A DNA stretch of 64,000 nucleotides from Pseudomonadales bacterium (GTDB taxonomy: Bacteria > Pseudomonadota > Gammaproteobacteria > Pseudomonadales > Azotimanducaceae), in assembly GCA_041395945.1 (NCBI GenBank), contig JAWKZN010000001.1, forward strand, positions 2,170,001-2,234,000, read 5' to 3'. Of this stretch, positions 28,266-35,827 are shown piece after piece (the first letter of the stretch is position 1; the number at the start of each line of letters is the position of its first letter). Below the pieces are notes generated by a model that saw nothing but the letters and a program-made list of their open reading frames with translations, searched no databases and was not told where the DNA came from. The position numbers were made by a program, and so were the translations under genes.

Positions 28266-29250
28266 CGCTGCCTGCATCCGCGCGCGGATCGATGCACGCA
28301 TCGCCCGACGGAAACCGAGCCAGCATTTCAGGCAGCAGAGGCCAGTGATGCCACTGGGCCGGACGGGTGCGAATGGCCTGTTCCGCAAAATCCGCCAGCT
28401 GCTGAAGGATGATGTCCCGACCCTTGCCTGCTGTGCCCGCCAGCACTCTGCCAGCCCTGATCTCCAGACATCCCCCCTCATCGAAACCGGTAACAACGGG
28501 CAGCATGTCTGCACCCGCTTTCATCGCCAGCTCCGCGGGCCCGCAAACCATCTGCACCTCGCGGCCGAACAACCGTACGGGCGCAGTGCGCCCCCAGCGC
28601 CGGGTCAGGTCATAGAGCACTACCACCACCGCACCACGTTTCAGCGCCCGCAGCGCACTGAACGCGGTCGTGCGATCGTGACGCAGAACGTCGAAACGGA
28701 TACCCGCCCGGGAGAAGGCCGCGAAAGCCGCACCTTCCCCGGGACTGGCTTGCCGCCTGCGGAGGATGACCACCCGCCGCCCCTGCAGACACTGCCCCAG
28801 CGCCGCGAGCCCCCGGAGGTAGTCGCCCATATGAATCGACGCCATCAGGATGCCCCGCGAGGTGCCCATGGAACCGGACAGAAAAGCACCCAGCGCCGCT
28901 TCGTCCAGCACCCGCGCCTGCCGCTGACCCGGTCGGGAATCCGCCCGGGCAGACTCTCCGAGCCACCCGGCCCGGGCAATCGACCGGTAGTAGAGCCAGT
29001 CAGCGGCCAGCGTCAGCGCATCGGCGGCAGGTTCTCCCAGAAACTCGGCGAACAGAGCGGCCATTCCCGAGCGGAGCCGAGGCGCCTTCGCTGCCAGCAG
29101 CCTTGCTGTGATCTTCCGGCGCAGCGGGTGGCCGATCCCGCAGACCTGCAGCCCCGCATCCAGCCGCCGGGTATGCCGCACCAGCCGATCAACGGCAGAA
29201 CCGCCACTCGTTAAGGAAGACATGAACGACACATGAAAGGCAGATCCCAC
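28240..29250 (-). CDS. LpxL/HtrB-like lipid acyltransferase family protein
   Basis: 336 residues from GTG 29250, or 327 from ATG 29223; both are plausible. It resembles lauroyl/lysophospholipid acyltransferases of lipid A synthesis: ILMASIHMGDYLRGLAALGQ aligns with the HxGNWE catalytic block, and VVVLYDLTRRWGR and ALKRGAVV match the later conserved parts. The catalytic His is kept, but the Glu six positions along (HFGNWE in LpxL) is Leu (HMGDYL). Only Asp at the fourth position could substitute, so activity is uncertain. It sits between the HlyD and MMPL genes, which suggests modification of a lipid or lipopeptide handled by this cluster. Confidence 0.72.
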   Translation of the reverse strand: MGSAFHVSFMSSLTSGGSAVDRLVRHTRRLDAGLQVCGIGHPLRRKITARLLAAKAPRLRSGMAALFAEFLGEPAADALTLAADWLYYRSIARAGWLGESARADSRPGQRQARVLDEAALGAFLSGSMGTSRGILMASIHMGDYLRGLAALGQCLQGRRVVILRRRQASPGEGAAFAAFSRAGIRFDVLRHDRTTAFSALRALKRGAVVVVLYDLTRRWGRTAPVRLFGREVQMVCGPAELAMKAGADMLPVVTGFDEGGCLEIRAGRVLAGTAGKGRDIILQQLADFAEQAIRTRPAQWHHWPLLPEMLARFPSGDACIDPRADAGSDAREQAVV

Positions 29251-29365
29251 TCACCAGGCCGAACGCACTGGCAAGTTTCCGCACCCCGGTCCTGCGGCAA
29301 CAGCAGTCGACGCCGCTGCCGGCTGGAGGACATTCCCCTGCAGGGCGGCCAGGCCGGTCAGCGTT

Positions 29366-31918
29366 TCAGCGCAGCCTGATGACCTTGAGCAGGGCCGGCA
29401 GTACCACAAAGGTCGCCAGCAGCATCAGCGAGATCGCAACAAACAGCAGCAGGCCGATTGAGGCTGCTCCCTTGTGCGGACTGAAGGAGAGAGAAAAGAA
29501 GGTGCCGATGGTGGTCAGTGCACTGATCAGTACCGCCCGGGCGGTGCTGGATTCAAACAGTGCCTGAATGCTCCCCGACACCTGATAGCGATGCACCACA
29601 TGGATGCCCGCATCCACACCCAGGCCGAAGATCAGCGGCACCACCAGGATGTTGGCCATGTTCAGGTTCAATCCGGTCACCTGCATGATGGCAAAGGAAA
29701 ACAGCGCAGCCAGTCCCAGCGGTACAAACACCAGCAGGGGTTGCCAGAGGGCTCTGAAATAGACCACCAGCAAACCGAAAATCAGCACCACAGACAGCAC
29801 GACCGCCTCGAGGAAAGATTCCACGGCTACCCCGCCGACACCCCACTCGACCACCGCCCTCCCCGCGATATTCGGCGCCACTGCGGATACCGCTTCAATG
29901 AAGGCGGTGGTCTGCTCCCGACTGATCAGCGGCAGTTGCGGCTGCACGCTGAGCAGATGGCGCCCATCCGGGGTAATGAGCCGGGCGAGCAGATCCTCTG
30001 GCAGATCTTCCAGCCCGAAAACCGGTGCACACGCCATGCGCCTCAGCATCTTCAATTCGGAGGCTAACTGAACGCCTAAGGCTTCCGACAGTCGCCGATA
30101 TGCTTCCAGATCACCGCGCAGCGCGCGCAGCCCGGCGATGAACGCCCGGTAGTTCGGCAACTCTGCCGGACGCACCCTGTCCTCCACTTCGCTGAGATAA
30201 GCCACCGCTTCATCCAGACCGGCGAGCGCGTCCGGACTCGTGTCACCGGCCTGCACCGGTTCGATGGTGTCGAGCAGGGCCGCCAGAGCAGCAAGCCTTT
30301 CGGCCTTTTCCGCCTGTTGCACCGGCACGAGGTCTGCGGGTGTCTGCACCGTGCCCACCTCGGGGATCTGCTCCAGCCGGGCTTTCAGGGCACCCACTGC
30401 TGCAGCACCCGGCGCCATGACCATGATCGAGTAGTCGGTGGCGACACCGTCGCGCTGCAGTTCCAGTAGAGTGCTCATCGCCTCAGTAGACGCATCGCGC
30501 ATCGCCAGCACGCTGTAGTCGAAGCGCAGATCCCGGGCAAACCACAGCGCCACCAGCGACAGGCACAGGGTGATCAGGAGGATCAGCCCGGGCCGCGCAC
30601 CCAGGACCGGCGCAGGCAGTCCGCTGGAAGATCCTGAAGTCCGGGGAGTGCCGAACACAGCATAGAGTGCGGGTATCAGCGTCAGGGTCAGGCTGAATGC
30701 AATGAACATGCCCCCGGCAGAGATGATGCCGAGTTCTCCCAGACCCCGATAATCGGTGGGTACGAAAGACAGAAAGGCGACGGAGGTCGTGAGCGCACAC
30801 AGCAGCAGGGCCGGACTGATGTCCCGGGCAGCCGTCTCCACTGCATCGGGGGTGTGACCGAACTCCCGGCAACGCAGAGCGTAGTGCACGGCGAAGTCCA
30901 CACCCAGACCGAAAAACATCACCACAAAGATCAGTGCCAGGGTATTGAAGCTGCCAACCGCCAGTACCGCGAAGCCGAGGGTGAGCACTACGCCGACCAG
31001 CAGCACCAGGAATATGACCAGAATCGTACGCAGGGAACGCACACCCACGCCCAGAATCAGTGCCAGCAGAAACAGCGACAGGGTACCCGCCAGCCCGATG
31101 CCTTCCAGCGCCGCACCGATCTCCTCATCCGCCAGCACGACTTCTCCAGTAAGCCGGACCTGCACACCCGACTCGGCCGGCTCCCTCGCCAGCAGTTCCC
31201 GCAACTGCGCGATGAGCTGCGCGTCCGGCTGACTTCTGTCCAGGTGCTGCGTGCCTTTCAGCACGATGACCAGATGATAATCGGCGCCTTCCTCCGGCAC
31301 CGGATCCAGATGCGGGTAGGCTTCGAATTCAAGGACCGGCGGCGAGGACTGAAAACTGCGGGCAATCGACGCCAGGGGATGCTGCAGTGGCAAACCGGGC
31401 GTCGCGGCAACCTGATCCGCCAGGGTGAATGCTGCGTTGACCAGGTCCGCCCCTTCGGCGAGCCGCAGCATCACGCCGTAGTCGTAGCGCACACCTTCCA
31501 GCCAGTCTTCGAGATCCCCCAGATCCAGGTAGTAGAGGCGCTGTACTCGAAAAAAATCATCCAGGGCTGGTGCGTATACGAACTCGAACGCAGGCTGGTC
31601 ACGCAGCAGATCGAAGATCCGTCGCGCGCTGGCATCGACGGCAGACACGTTCCGTCCTGACACCACGACCACCGCTGTGCCCTGCTGCTCCGGAAACGCT
31701 GTCTTGAAGGCCTCGTTGTCCGCATACCAGCCCAGCGTCGCAGCCGGTCGGATCAGCTTGCTCATATCCGAATCGATGGACAGGAACTGCCACGCCAGCG
31801 CCGCAGCGGAACCGGTGAGAACGGCGACGACGCTCAGGGTGGTCAGCGCATTGCGTGCACACAACGCCACCCAGCGGGCGAGCAGGTTACCGATGCGCGT
31901 TTCGAGGTGGCCTTCCAA
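29366..31918 (-). CDS. MMPL/RND-type lipid transporter (HpnN-like)
   Basis: 850 residues with the duplicated RND architecture. Each half has one membrane helix (first: NALTTLSVVAVLTGSAAALAW), a large periplasmic domain, then a five-helix bundle (GTLSLFLLALILGVGVRSL..., FFGLGVDFAVHYALRCREFG; second: AVVLSVVLIFGLLVVYFRALW, FGLGVDAGIHVVHRYQ). The paired FGLGVD motifs carry the conserved Asp used for proton coupling. It resembles hopanoid and lipid exporters (HpnN, MmpL) more than drug pumps. It starts 5 bp after the glycosyltransferase stop and precedes the acyltransferase by 115 bp. Cargo is probably a lipid or glycolipid. Confidence 0.86.
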   Translation of the reverse strand: MEGHLETRIGNLLARWVALCARNALTTLSVVAVLTGSAAALAWQFLSIDSDMSKLIRPAATLGWYADNEAFKTAFPEQQGTAVVVVSGRNVSAVDASARRIFDLLRDQPAFEFVYAPALDDFFRVQRLYYLDLGDLEDWLEGVRYDYGVMLRLAEGADLVNAAFTLADQVAATPGLPLQHPLASIARSFQSSPPVLEFEAYPHLDPVPEEGADYHLVIVLKGTQHLDRSQPDAQLIAQLRELLAREPAESGVQVRLTGEVVLADEEIGAALEGIGLAGTLSLFLLALILGVGVRSLRTILVIFLVLLVGVVLTLGFAVLAVGSFNTLALIFVVMFFGLGVDFAVHYALRCREFGHTPDAVETAARDISPALLLCALTTSVAFLSFVPTDYRGLGELGIISAGGMFIAFSLTLTLIPALYAVFGTPRTSGSSSGLPAPVLGARPGLILLITLCLSLVALWFARDLRFDYSVLAMRDASTEAMSTLLELQRDGVATDYSIMVMAPGAAAVGALKARLEQIPEVGTVQTPADLVPVQQAEKAERLAALAALLDTIEPVQAGDTSPDALAGLDEAVAYLSEVEDRVRPAELPNYRAFIAGLRALRGDLEAYRRLSEALGVQLASELKMLRRMACAPVFGLEDLPEDLLARLITPDGRHLLSVQPQLPLISREQTTAFIEAVSAVAPNIAGRAVVEWGVGGVAVESFLEAVVLSVVLIFGLLVVYFRALWQPLLVFVPLGLAALFSFAIMQVTGLNLNMANILVVPLIFGLGVDAGIHVVHRYQVSGSIQALFESSTARAVLISALTTIGTFFSLSFSPHKGAASIGLLLFVAISLMLLATFVVLPALLKVIRLR

Positions 31919-31923
31919 CGCTG

Positions 31924-33111
31924 CTACACACCCCTGTGCTGTTGCCGCTCGATGTGGACGCTTTCACTGACTCCACAGAGTGCACGGTAGATATCAGCCA
32001 GCTTTTTCACAGATTGCGGGTGGGAAAGCTGTTTCGCCGCGCGCCGGTTGGCGGTGCCCTGCTCGAGCTTTTCCCGGGGATGGGACAGCCAGTAGTCAAT
32101 CCGCTCACTGAGATCTTCCACATCACCAACTCGAAATCTCTCGCGCGGTTCAACCACCAGATCCGCACAGGCGCTGTCCGGCGCATCCGATACCACGACC
32201 ACCTTGCCCGCGGCCATGGCTTCGGTGACAGACATGCCTTCGAGTTCAATGGTGCTCGTGTGCACAACCAGATCCGCAGAACCGAGCAGTCTGAGCAGGT
32301 CTGCCTCCTCGAAGAAGCCGATTCGAACCTCGATGCCCAGCGCTGCCGCCAGACGCCTCAGACGCTCCTCACGGGGCCCGGCACCGGCAAGCGTCAGCTC
32401 TATCCGATCCGAGAATCTGCTCTGCGCAACCGCCCGCAGCAGAACTTCATGCTGTTTCTCCGGGGCGAGCCGGCCAATGGAAAGTACCCGGAAGCGGTCG
32501 TCCTCACCCGCTGTTTCCGGCACATCGAAAAACTCTGCCGGGACTCCGTTGGAGATCACATGAACGGGTGACTCGACCCCGTGTTCCCGCAGCATCCTGG
32601 CACCGAACTCCGAAGGAACGACCACGCTGTCGGCCCGGTTGAAAAAACGCGCTGTAAAAAACCGGTAGAGCAGGTTCCGCATGAACCGGCTGGTGACACC
32701 CAGATTCAGCAGGATGTTTTCCGGCTGCACATGAAAAGAACACACCACAGGTATTCCCATGCGTTTCGCTTCACCAATGGCCGCATGGCCGAGAAAAAAA
32801 GGGAACTGCACATGCACCACATCGCAATCCTGCAACGCTGCTCGCAGCTTCGACCGCTCCGGTCGCGCCAGTGGTGCCCGCATGGTGTTGATGATGCGAT
32901 TAAACCCGGGAATCGACAGCCTCTGAAAGGCGGCACTGTCGACTGCCGGGTCCGCATCGATCGCCAGTACCCGTATCCTGAATCCGGAGGCTGCGAGAGC
33001 GAAGATGAAGCGACGGGTGGATACCACGGTCCCGTTGAACGGCAGAGACCATGGATCGACAACCATGGCGATCCGGAGCGACAAGAGTTTCTCCTCAGCT
33101 GGAGGGTGCAA
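31924..33111 (-). CDS. Glycosyltransferase family 4 protein
   Basis: 395 residues. GT-B fold of the GT4 type: an N-terminal domain starting RIAMVVDPWSLPFNGTVVSTRR, the sugar-nucleotide block VLSIGRLAPEKQHEVLLRAV, and the C-terminal ELEGMSVTEAMAAGKVVVVSDAP (E-x7-E-like). It would transfer a hexose from a nucleotide sugar to a lipid or saccharide acceptor in the cytoplasm. The first codons could also begin a few residues further in, since the conserved part starts near residue 12. It is the first gene of the run ending with the C39 exporter at 24891. Confidence 0.87.
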   Translation of the reverse strand: MHPPAEEKLLSLRIAMVVDPWSLPFNGTVVSTRRFIFALAASGFRIRVLAIDADPAVDSAAFQRLSIPGFNRIINTMRAPLARPERSKLRAALQDCDVVHVQFPFFLGHAAIGEAKRMGIPVVCSFHVQPENILLNLGVTSRFMRNLLYRFFTARFFNRADSVVVPSEFGARMLREHGVESPVHVISNGVPAEFFDVPETAGEDDRFRVLSIGRLAPEKQHEVLLRAVAQSRFSDRIELTLAGAGPREERLRRLAAALGIEVRIGFFEEADLLRLLGSADLVVHTSTIELEGMSVTEAMAAGKVVVVSDAPDSACADLVVEPRERFRVGDVEDLSERIDYWLSHPREKLEQGTANRRAAKQLSHPQSVKKLADIYRALCGVSESVHIERQQHRGV

Positions 33112-33300
33112 CCGATGCCAGGACCGGATGCTCGCAAGCCCAAAGCCCGGATTGTCCAGAGATCCGACTCGAGGAGCAACTTGCGCGCCCGGACGAGGCC
33201 AGCCGTGCGCAAGGCAGCCTCAGTGCACCAGTTGCCTGAAACTTCTGCCTGCTGCATCCTGAGACTTCCGCGAAGCCCGCGAGGGTGCCCCATCTCAACC

Positions 33301-33750
33301 ATGCAGGATCGCATCGAAAAATCTGTCGAGCTCAACGCCCCGGTGTCGCGCGTATGGCGTGCACTGACAGACCATGAAGAATTCGGTACCTGGTTCCGCG
33401 CCCGTCTGGACGGGCCCTTCGCTGTCGGCAGAGTGACCAGGGGCACCATCACCTACCCGGGCTATGAACATATGAAGTGGTGGGCGCAGGTGGCAGTGCT
33501 GGAACCGGAGCACAGGTTCGCCTTCACCTGGTGTCCTTACTCGGACGATCCCGATGCAGAGCCCGACAGCACACCCCACACCCGGGTGGACTTCGTATTA
33601 AAAGAAACTGCTACCGGTTGTCATCTCACGGTGTCCGAATCCGGTTTCAGCGCACTGCCGGACGATGCCCGCAGAGCCGAAGCCATCCGCATGAATACCC
33701 AGGGCTGGGAAGAACAGGTGAAGAACATCGCCGCTCACCTCGGCGTCTGA
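33301..33750 (+). CDS. SRPBCC/AHSA1-family protein
   Basis: 149 residues from ATG 33301. The long open frame before it is antisense to the glycosyltransferase and not coding. The START-like pattern is clear: IEKSVELNAPVSRVWRALTDHEEFGTWF at the start, FAVGRVTRGTITYPG, LEPEHRFAFTWCPY and a terminal helix GWEEQVKNIAAHLGV. The fold makes a hydrophobic cavity that binds small lipophilic ligands or, in AHA1, a chaperone. It lies 64 bp upstream of the GntR regulator gene and 190 bp from the divergent glycosyltransferase. Function is unknown beyond fold. Confidence 0.82.
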   Translation: MQDRIEKSVELNAPVSRVWRALTDHEEFGTWFRARLDGPFAVGRVTRGTITYPGYEHMKWWAQVAVLEPEHRFAFTWCPYSDDPDAEPDSTPHTRVDFVLKETATGCHLTVSESGFSALPDDARRAEAIRMNTQGWEEQVKNIAAHLGV

Positions 33751-33795
33751 ACCCCGGAACTGCCCGCCCGTAAAAATAAAAGCCGGATCTGTCGT

Positions 33796-33829
33796 TGTGC
33801 ATGTGTATATACTGTGTATACTGTGCATG
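33796..33829. promoter_or_regulatory. Candidate GntR/YtrA operator and promoter
   Basis: TGTGCATG occurs twice as a direct repeat (33796-33803 and 33822-33829). Between the copies lie the palindromes GTATATAC (33805-33812) and GTATAC (33816-33821). Two TATACT -10-like hexamers start at 33808 and 33817. The dense alternating purine-pyrimidine block just before a YtrA-type GntR gene suggests autoregulation. If transcription starts here, the GTG at 33814 cannot be the regulator's start. Confidence 0.55.
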
Positions 33830-34257
33830 CGTCTAATGACACCACCACTAAGGCGGGCGTTCTGACCACGGAACACACGGATTTCATCCTTTCCCAGGCC
33901 GACGGCCGCCCCATGTATCTGCAGATCATGGAGCAGATCCGCCAGCGGGTGGCGGTGGCCGACTGGCCAGCCGGCACCCGGCTGCCGTCGATCCGGGAGC
34001 TGGCTGTGGCACTGAGTGTCAGCGTGATCACCGTGAAGCGCGCCTACCTCGAACTCGAGCGGGAAGGCTTCATCGTGACCCGGCAGGGCAAGGGTTCCTG
34101 GATCAGCGAGCGTGTCGATCAGCGGGCGGTGCAGAGGCAGGAACTTCTCAAGGTGCTGGAGCAGGCGGCGGCGCTGGCACGGAGCGCCGGTGTACCTGCG
34201 CAGGAACTTCTCGAATTGTTGTGTGAGCGAGTCGAACGAACGAAGGAGCAGCTGTAA
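33814..34257 (+). CDS. GntR-family (YtrA subfamily) transcriptional regulator
   Basis: Up to 147 residues. The winged helix covers PMYLQIMEQIRQRVAVADW, LPSIRELAVALSVSVITVKRAYLELEREGF and VTRQGKGSWI. A short C-terminal helical tail of about 45 residues is typical of the YtrA group, which lacks an effector domain and usually sits beside an ABC transporter. The GTG at 33814 lies inside the likely promoter, so the real start is probably further in: CTG 33862 behind AAGGCGGGC, or ATG 33913, which still keeps the domain. Its TAA overlaps the ATG of the ABC ATPase gene by one base, showing tight coupling. Confidence 0.85.
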   Translation: MYTVHASNDTTTKAGVLTTEHTDFILSQADGRPMYLQIMEQIRQRVAVADWPAGTRLPSIRELAVALSVSVITVKRAYLELEREGFIVTRQGKGSWISERVDQRAVQRQELLKVLEQAAALARSAGVPAQELLELLCERVERTKEQL

Positions 34258-35156
34258 TGGAAAACGCGATCGAATGCCGTGGTGTCTTTAAAAAATACCC
34301 GCACTTCACGCTGGATTCGATCGACCTCCTGGTTCCGACCGGATCGGTGATGGGTTTCGTGGGACCCAATGGCGCGGGTAAATCAACCACTCTGCGCATC
34401 ATCATGGGGCTCGTGCACCAGGACCGTGGCACAGTCTCTGTGCTCGGGCATTCCATGCCGGCGGCACAGATTGCGGCGAAGTGGGACATCGGCTTCGTCT
34501 CCGAAGACATGAGACTGCACCCCGGCCAGACCATCGACTTCCATCTGCGATTTCTCGCCTCGATTTACCCGAACTGGGATGCTGCCTATGCAGACGTTCT
34601 GCTTTCCCGATTCGGTCTGATCGCGAGCCAGAGGATCAAGGGTCTGTCCCACGGTCAGCGGGTCAAAGCCAGCATCCTCATGGCACTGGCGCGTAAACCC
34701 CGACTGCTGGTCTTCGACGAGCCGACCACGGGTCTCGATCCCCAGGCGCGTCACCAGATACTCGATGAAATGTCGGCGGTGCTCGCTGATGCAGATCGTT
34801 CGATTCTGTTTTCCTCACACAACACGCTGGATGTGGAGCAGATTTCAGATCAGATCACCTTCATCGATGCCGGTCAGATACTGTTTTCGGAAGACAAGGA
34901 AACGCTGCTGGAGCGCTGGCGTCGCATCCGGCTCGAAGTACCCGATGGGTATTCCCTGCCGGTGATTCCCGGAATCGAAAGCATTCAGCGCAACGGTCAC
35001 ATCGCCACGCTGACGGTCAGTGCCTTCCGGGACGGCTTCTGCGAGGCCTTGAGCCAGGCAGGGGCAACCGTCAGCCGGGTGGATCGGCTGACGCTGGAAG
35101 AAATCTTTCTCACGAACGTGCCGATGCATGGTATGCAGAAGAAGGAGGCTGCATGA
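34257..35156 (+). CDS. ABC transporter ATP-binding protein
   Basis: 299 residues with all ATPase motifs: Walker A GFVGPNGAGKSTTLRIIMGL, a signature block given as KGLSHGQRVKASILMALA (LSHGQ in place of LSGGQ), Walker B LLVFDEPTTGLD and the switch His in SILFSSHN. A C-terminal part of about 80 residues (from RIRLEVPDGYS) is typical of ABC-2 exporter ATPases. It overlaps the GntR stop by one base and the permease start by four (ATGA). YtrA-type systems of this layout often respond to envelope-active compounds, but the substrate here is unknown. Confidence 0.92.
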   Translation: MENAIECRGVFKKYPHFTLDSIDLLVPTGSVMGFVGPNGAGKSTTLRIIMGLVHQDRGTVSVLGHSMPAAQIAAKWDIGFVSEDMRLHPGQTIDFHLRFLASIYPNWDAAYADVLLSRFGLIASQRIKGLSHGQRVKASILMALARKPRLLVFDEPTTGLDPQARHQILDEMSAVLADADRSILFSSHNTLDVEQISDQITFIDAGQILFSEDKETLLERWRRIRLEVPDGYSLPVIPGIESIQRNGHIATLTVSAFRDGFCEALSQAGATVSRVDRLTLEEIFLTNVPMHGMQKKEAA

Positions 35157-35827
35157 GTAATTCGATCGTGAAACAACTTGTGCTCAAGGATCTGCAGATC
35201 CTCCGGATCCCAACCTTCTGCTGGTGGCTCGGCGGCATGGCATCCGTGCTGGTCGCCATCTTCGGTGGCTCAGCCCTGGGAACCGCAAGCTTTATCCTGT
35301 TCGTCACCTGTATGGCCGGTGCCGGTGTGCATGCCGCCATGCTGTCCACCGTGGAAGAACGCCGTGAGCAGGTGCTCGCCTTCATCATGAGTCTGCCGAT
35401 CAGTGTCAGGGAGTACACGTCCGCCAAACTGATAGCCAACATGATCTGCTTCGGCATCGTCTGGCTCACGCTCTCGGCTGCCAGTTTCGTGGTCTTCCTC
35501 GGGGATGAAGGTCTTCCCGATGGCACGCGCCCTCTGCTGGTCATCATTCTGCTCGGAATTCTGCTCGCCTACACGATCATCCTCGCCACGGGACTCATCT
35601 TCGAAGCGCTGGGACCCACCATCGTGGCCACCGTGGCAGCCAACATCGGTACTCAGATCTATATCTGGATCCTTGCCGAACTGCAGGGCATTCGAGCTTA
35701 TATCGGTAGCGACGAAGCGGTCTGGAATTCGACCGTAGTCAGCGTGCTGGCGATACAGGCTGCAGTGATCGTCGCCCTGCTGGCCGGCACCTACTTCCTG
35801 CAGGCACGCAAAACGGACTTCCTCTGA
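35153..35827 (+). CDS. ABC-2 type transporter permease
   Basis: 224 residues, about six membrane helices: WWLGGMASVLVAIFGGSALG, ASFILFVTCMAGAGVHAAML, LIANMICFGIVWLTLSAASFVVF, LLVIILLGILLAYTIILATGLIF, a segment near IVATVAANIGTQIYIWILAEL, and VSVLAIQAAVIVALLAGTYF. The cytosolic loop EERREQVLAFIMSLPISVREYTSAKL is the coupling region common in ABC-2 permeases. It is encoded with the ATPase through an ATGA overlap, and its own TGA overlaps the ATG of the quinohaemoprotein gene by one base. Confidence 0.87.
   Translation: MSNSIVKQLVLKDLQILRIPTFCWWLGGMASVLVAIFGGSALGTASFILFVTCMAGAGVHAAMLSTVEERREQVLAFIMSLPISVREYTSAKLIANMICFGIVWLTLSAASFVVFLGDEGLPDGTRPLLVIILLGILLAYTIILATGLIFEALGPTIVATVAANIGTQIYIWILAELQGIRAYIGSDEAVWNSTVVSVLAIQAAVIVALLAGTYFLQARKTDFL

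Noticed and set aside
29251..29365. Search for a leader-peptide precursor between the MMPL and acyltransferase genes
   Set aside because: A short frame ending in CGNLPVRSAW exists, but it has no start codon, no double-glycine leader and no ribosome site.
32581..33300. 240-residue N-terminal extension of the SRPBCC gene
   Set aside because: It is antisense to the glycosyltransferase gene, and the SRPBCC domain is complete from ATG 33301.
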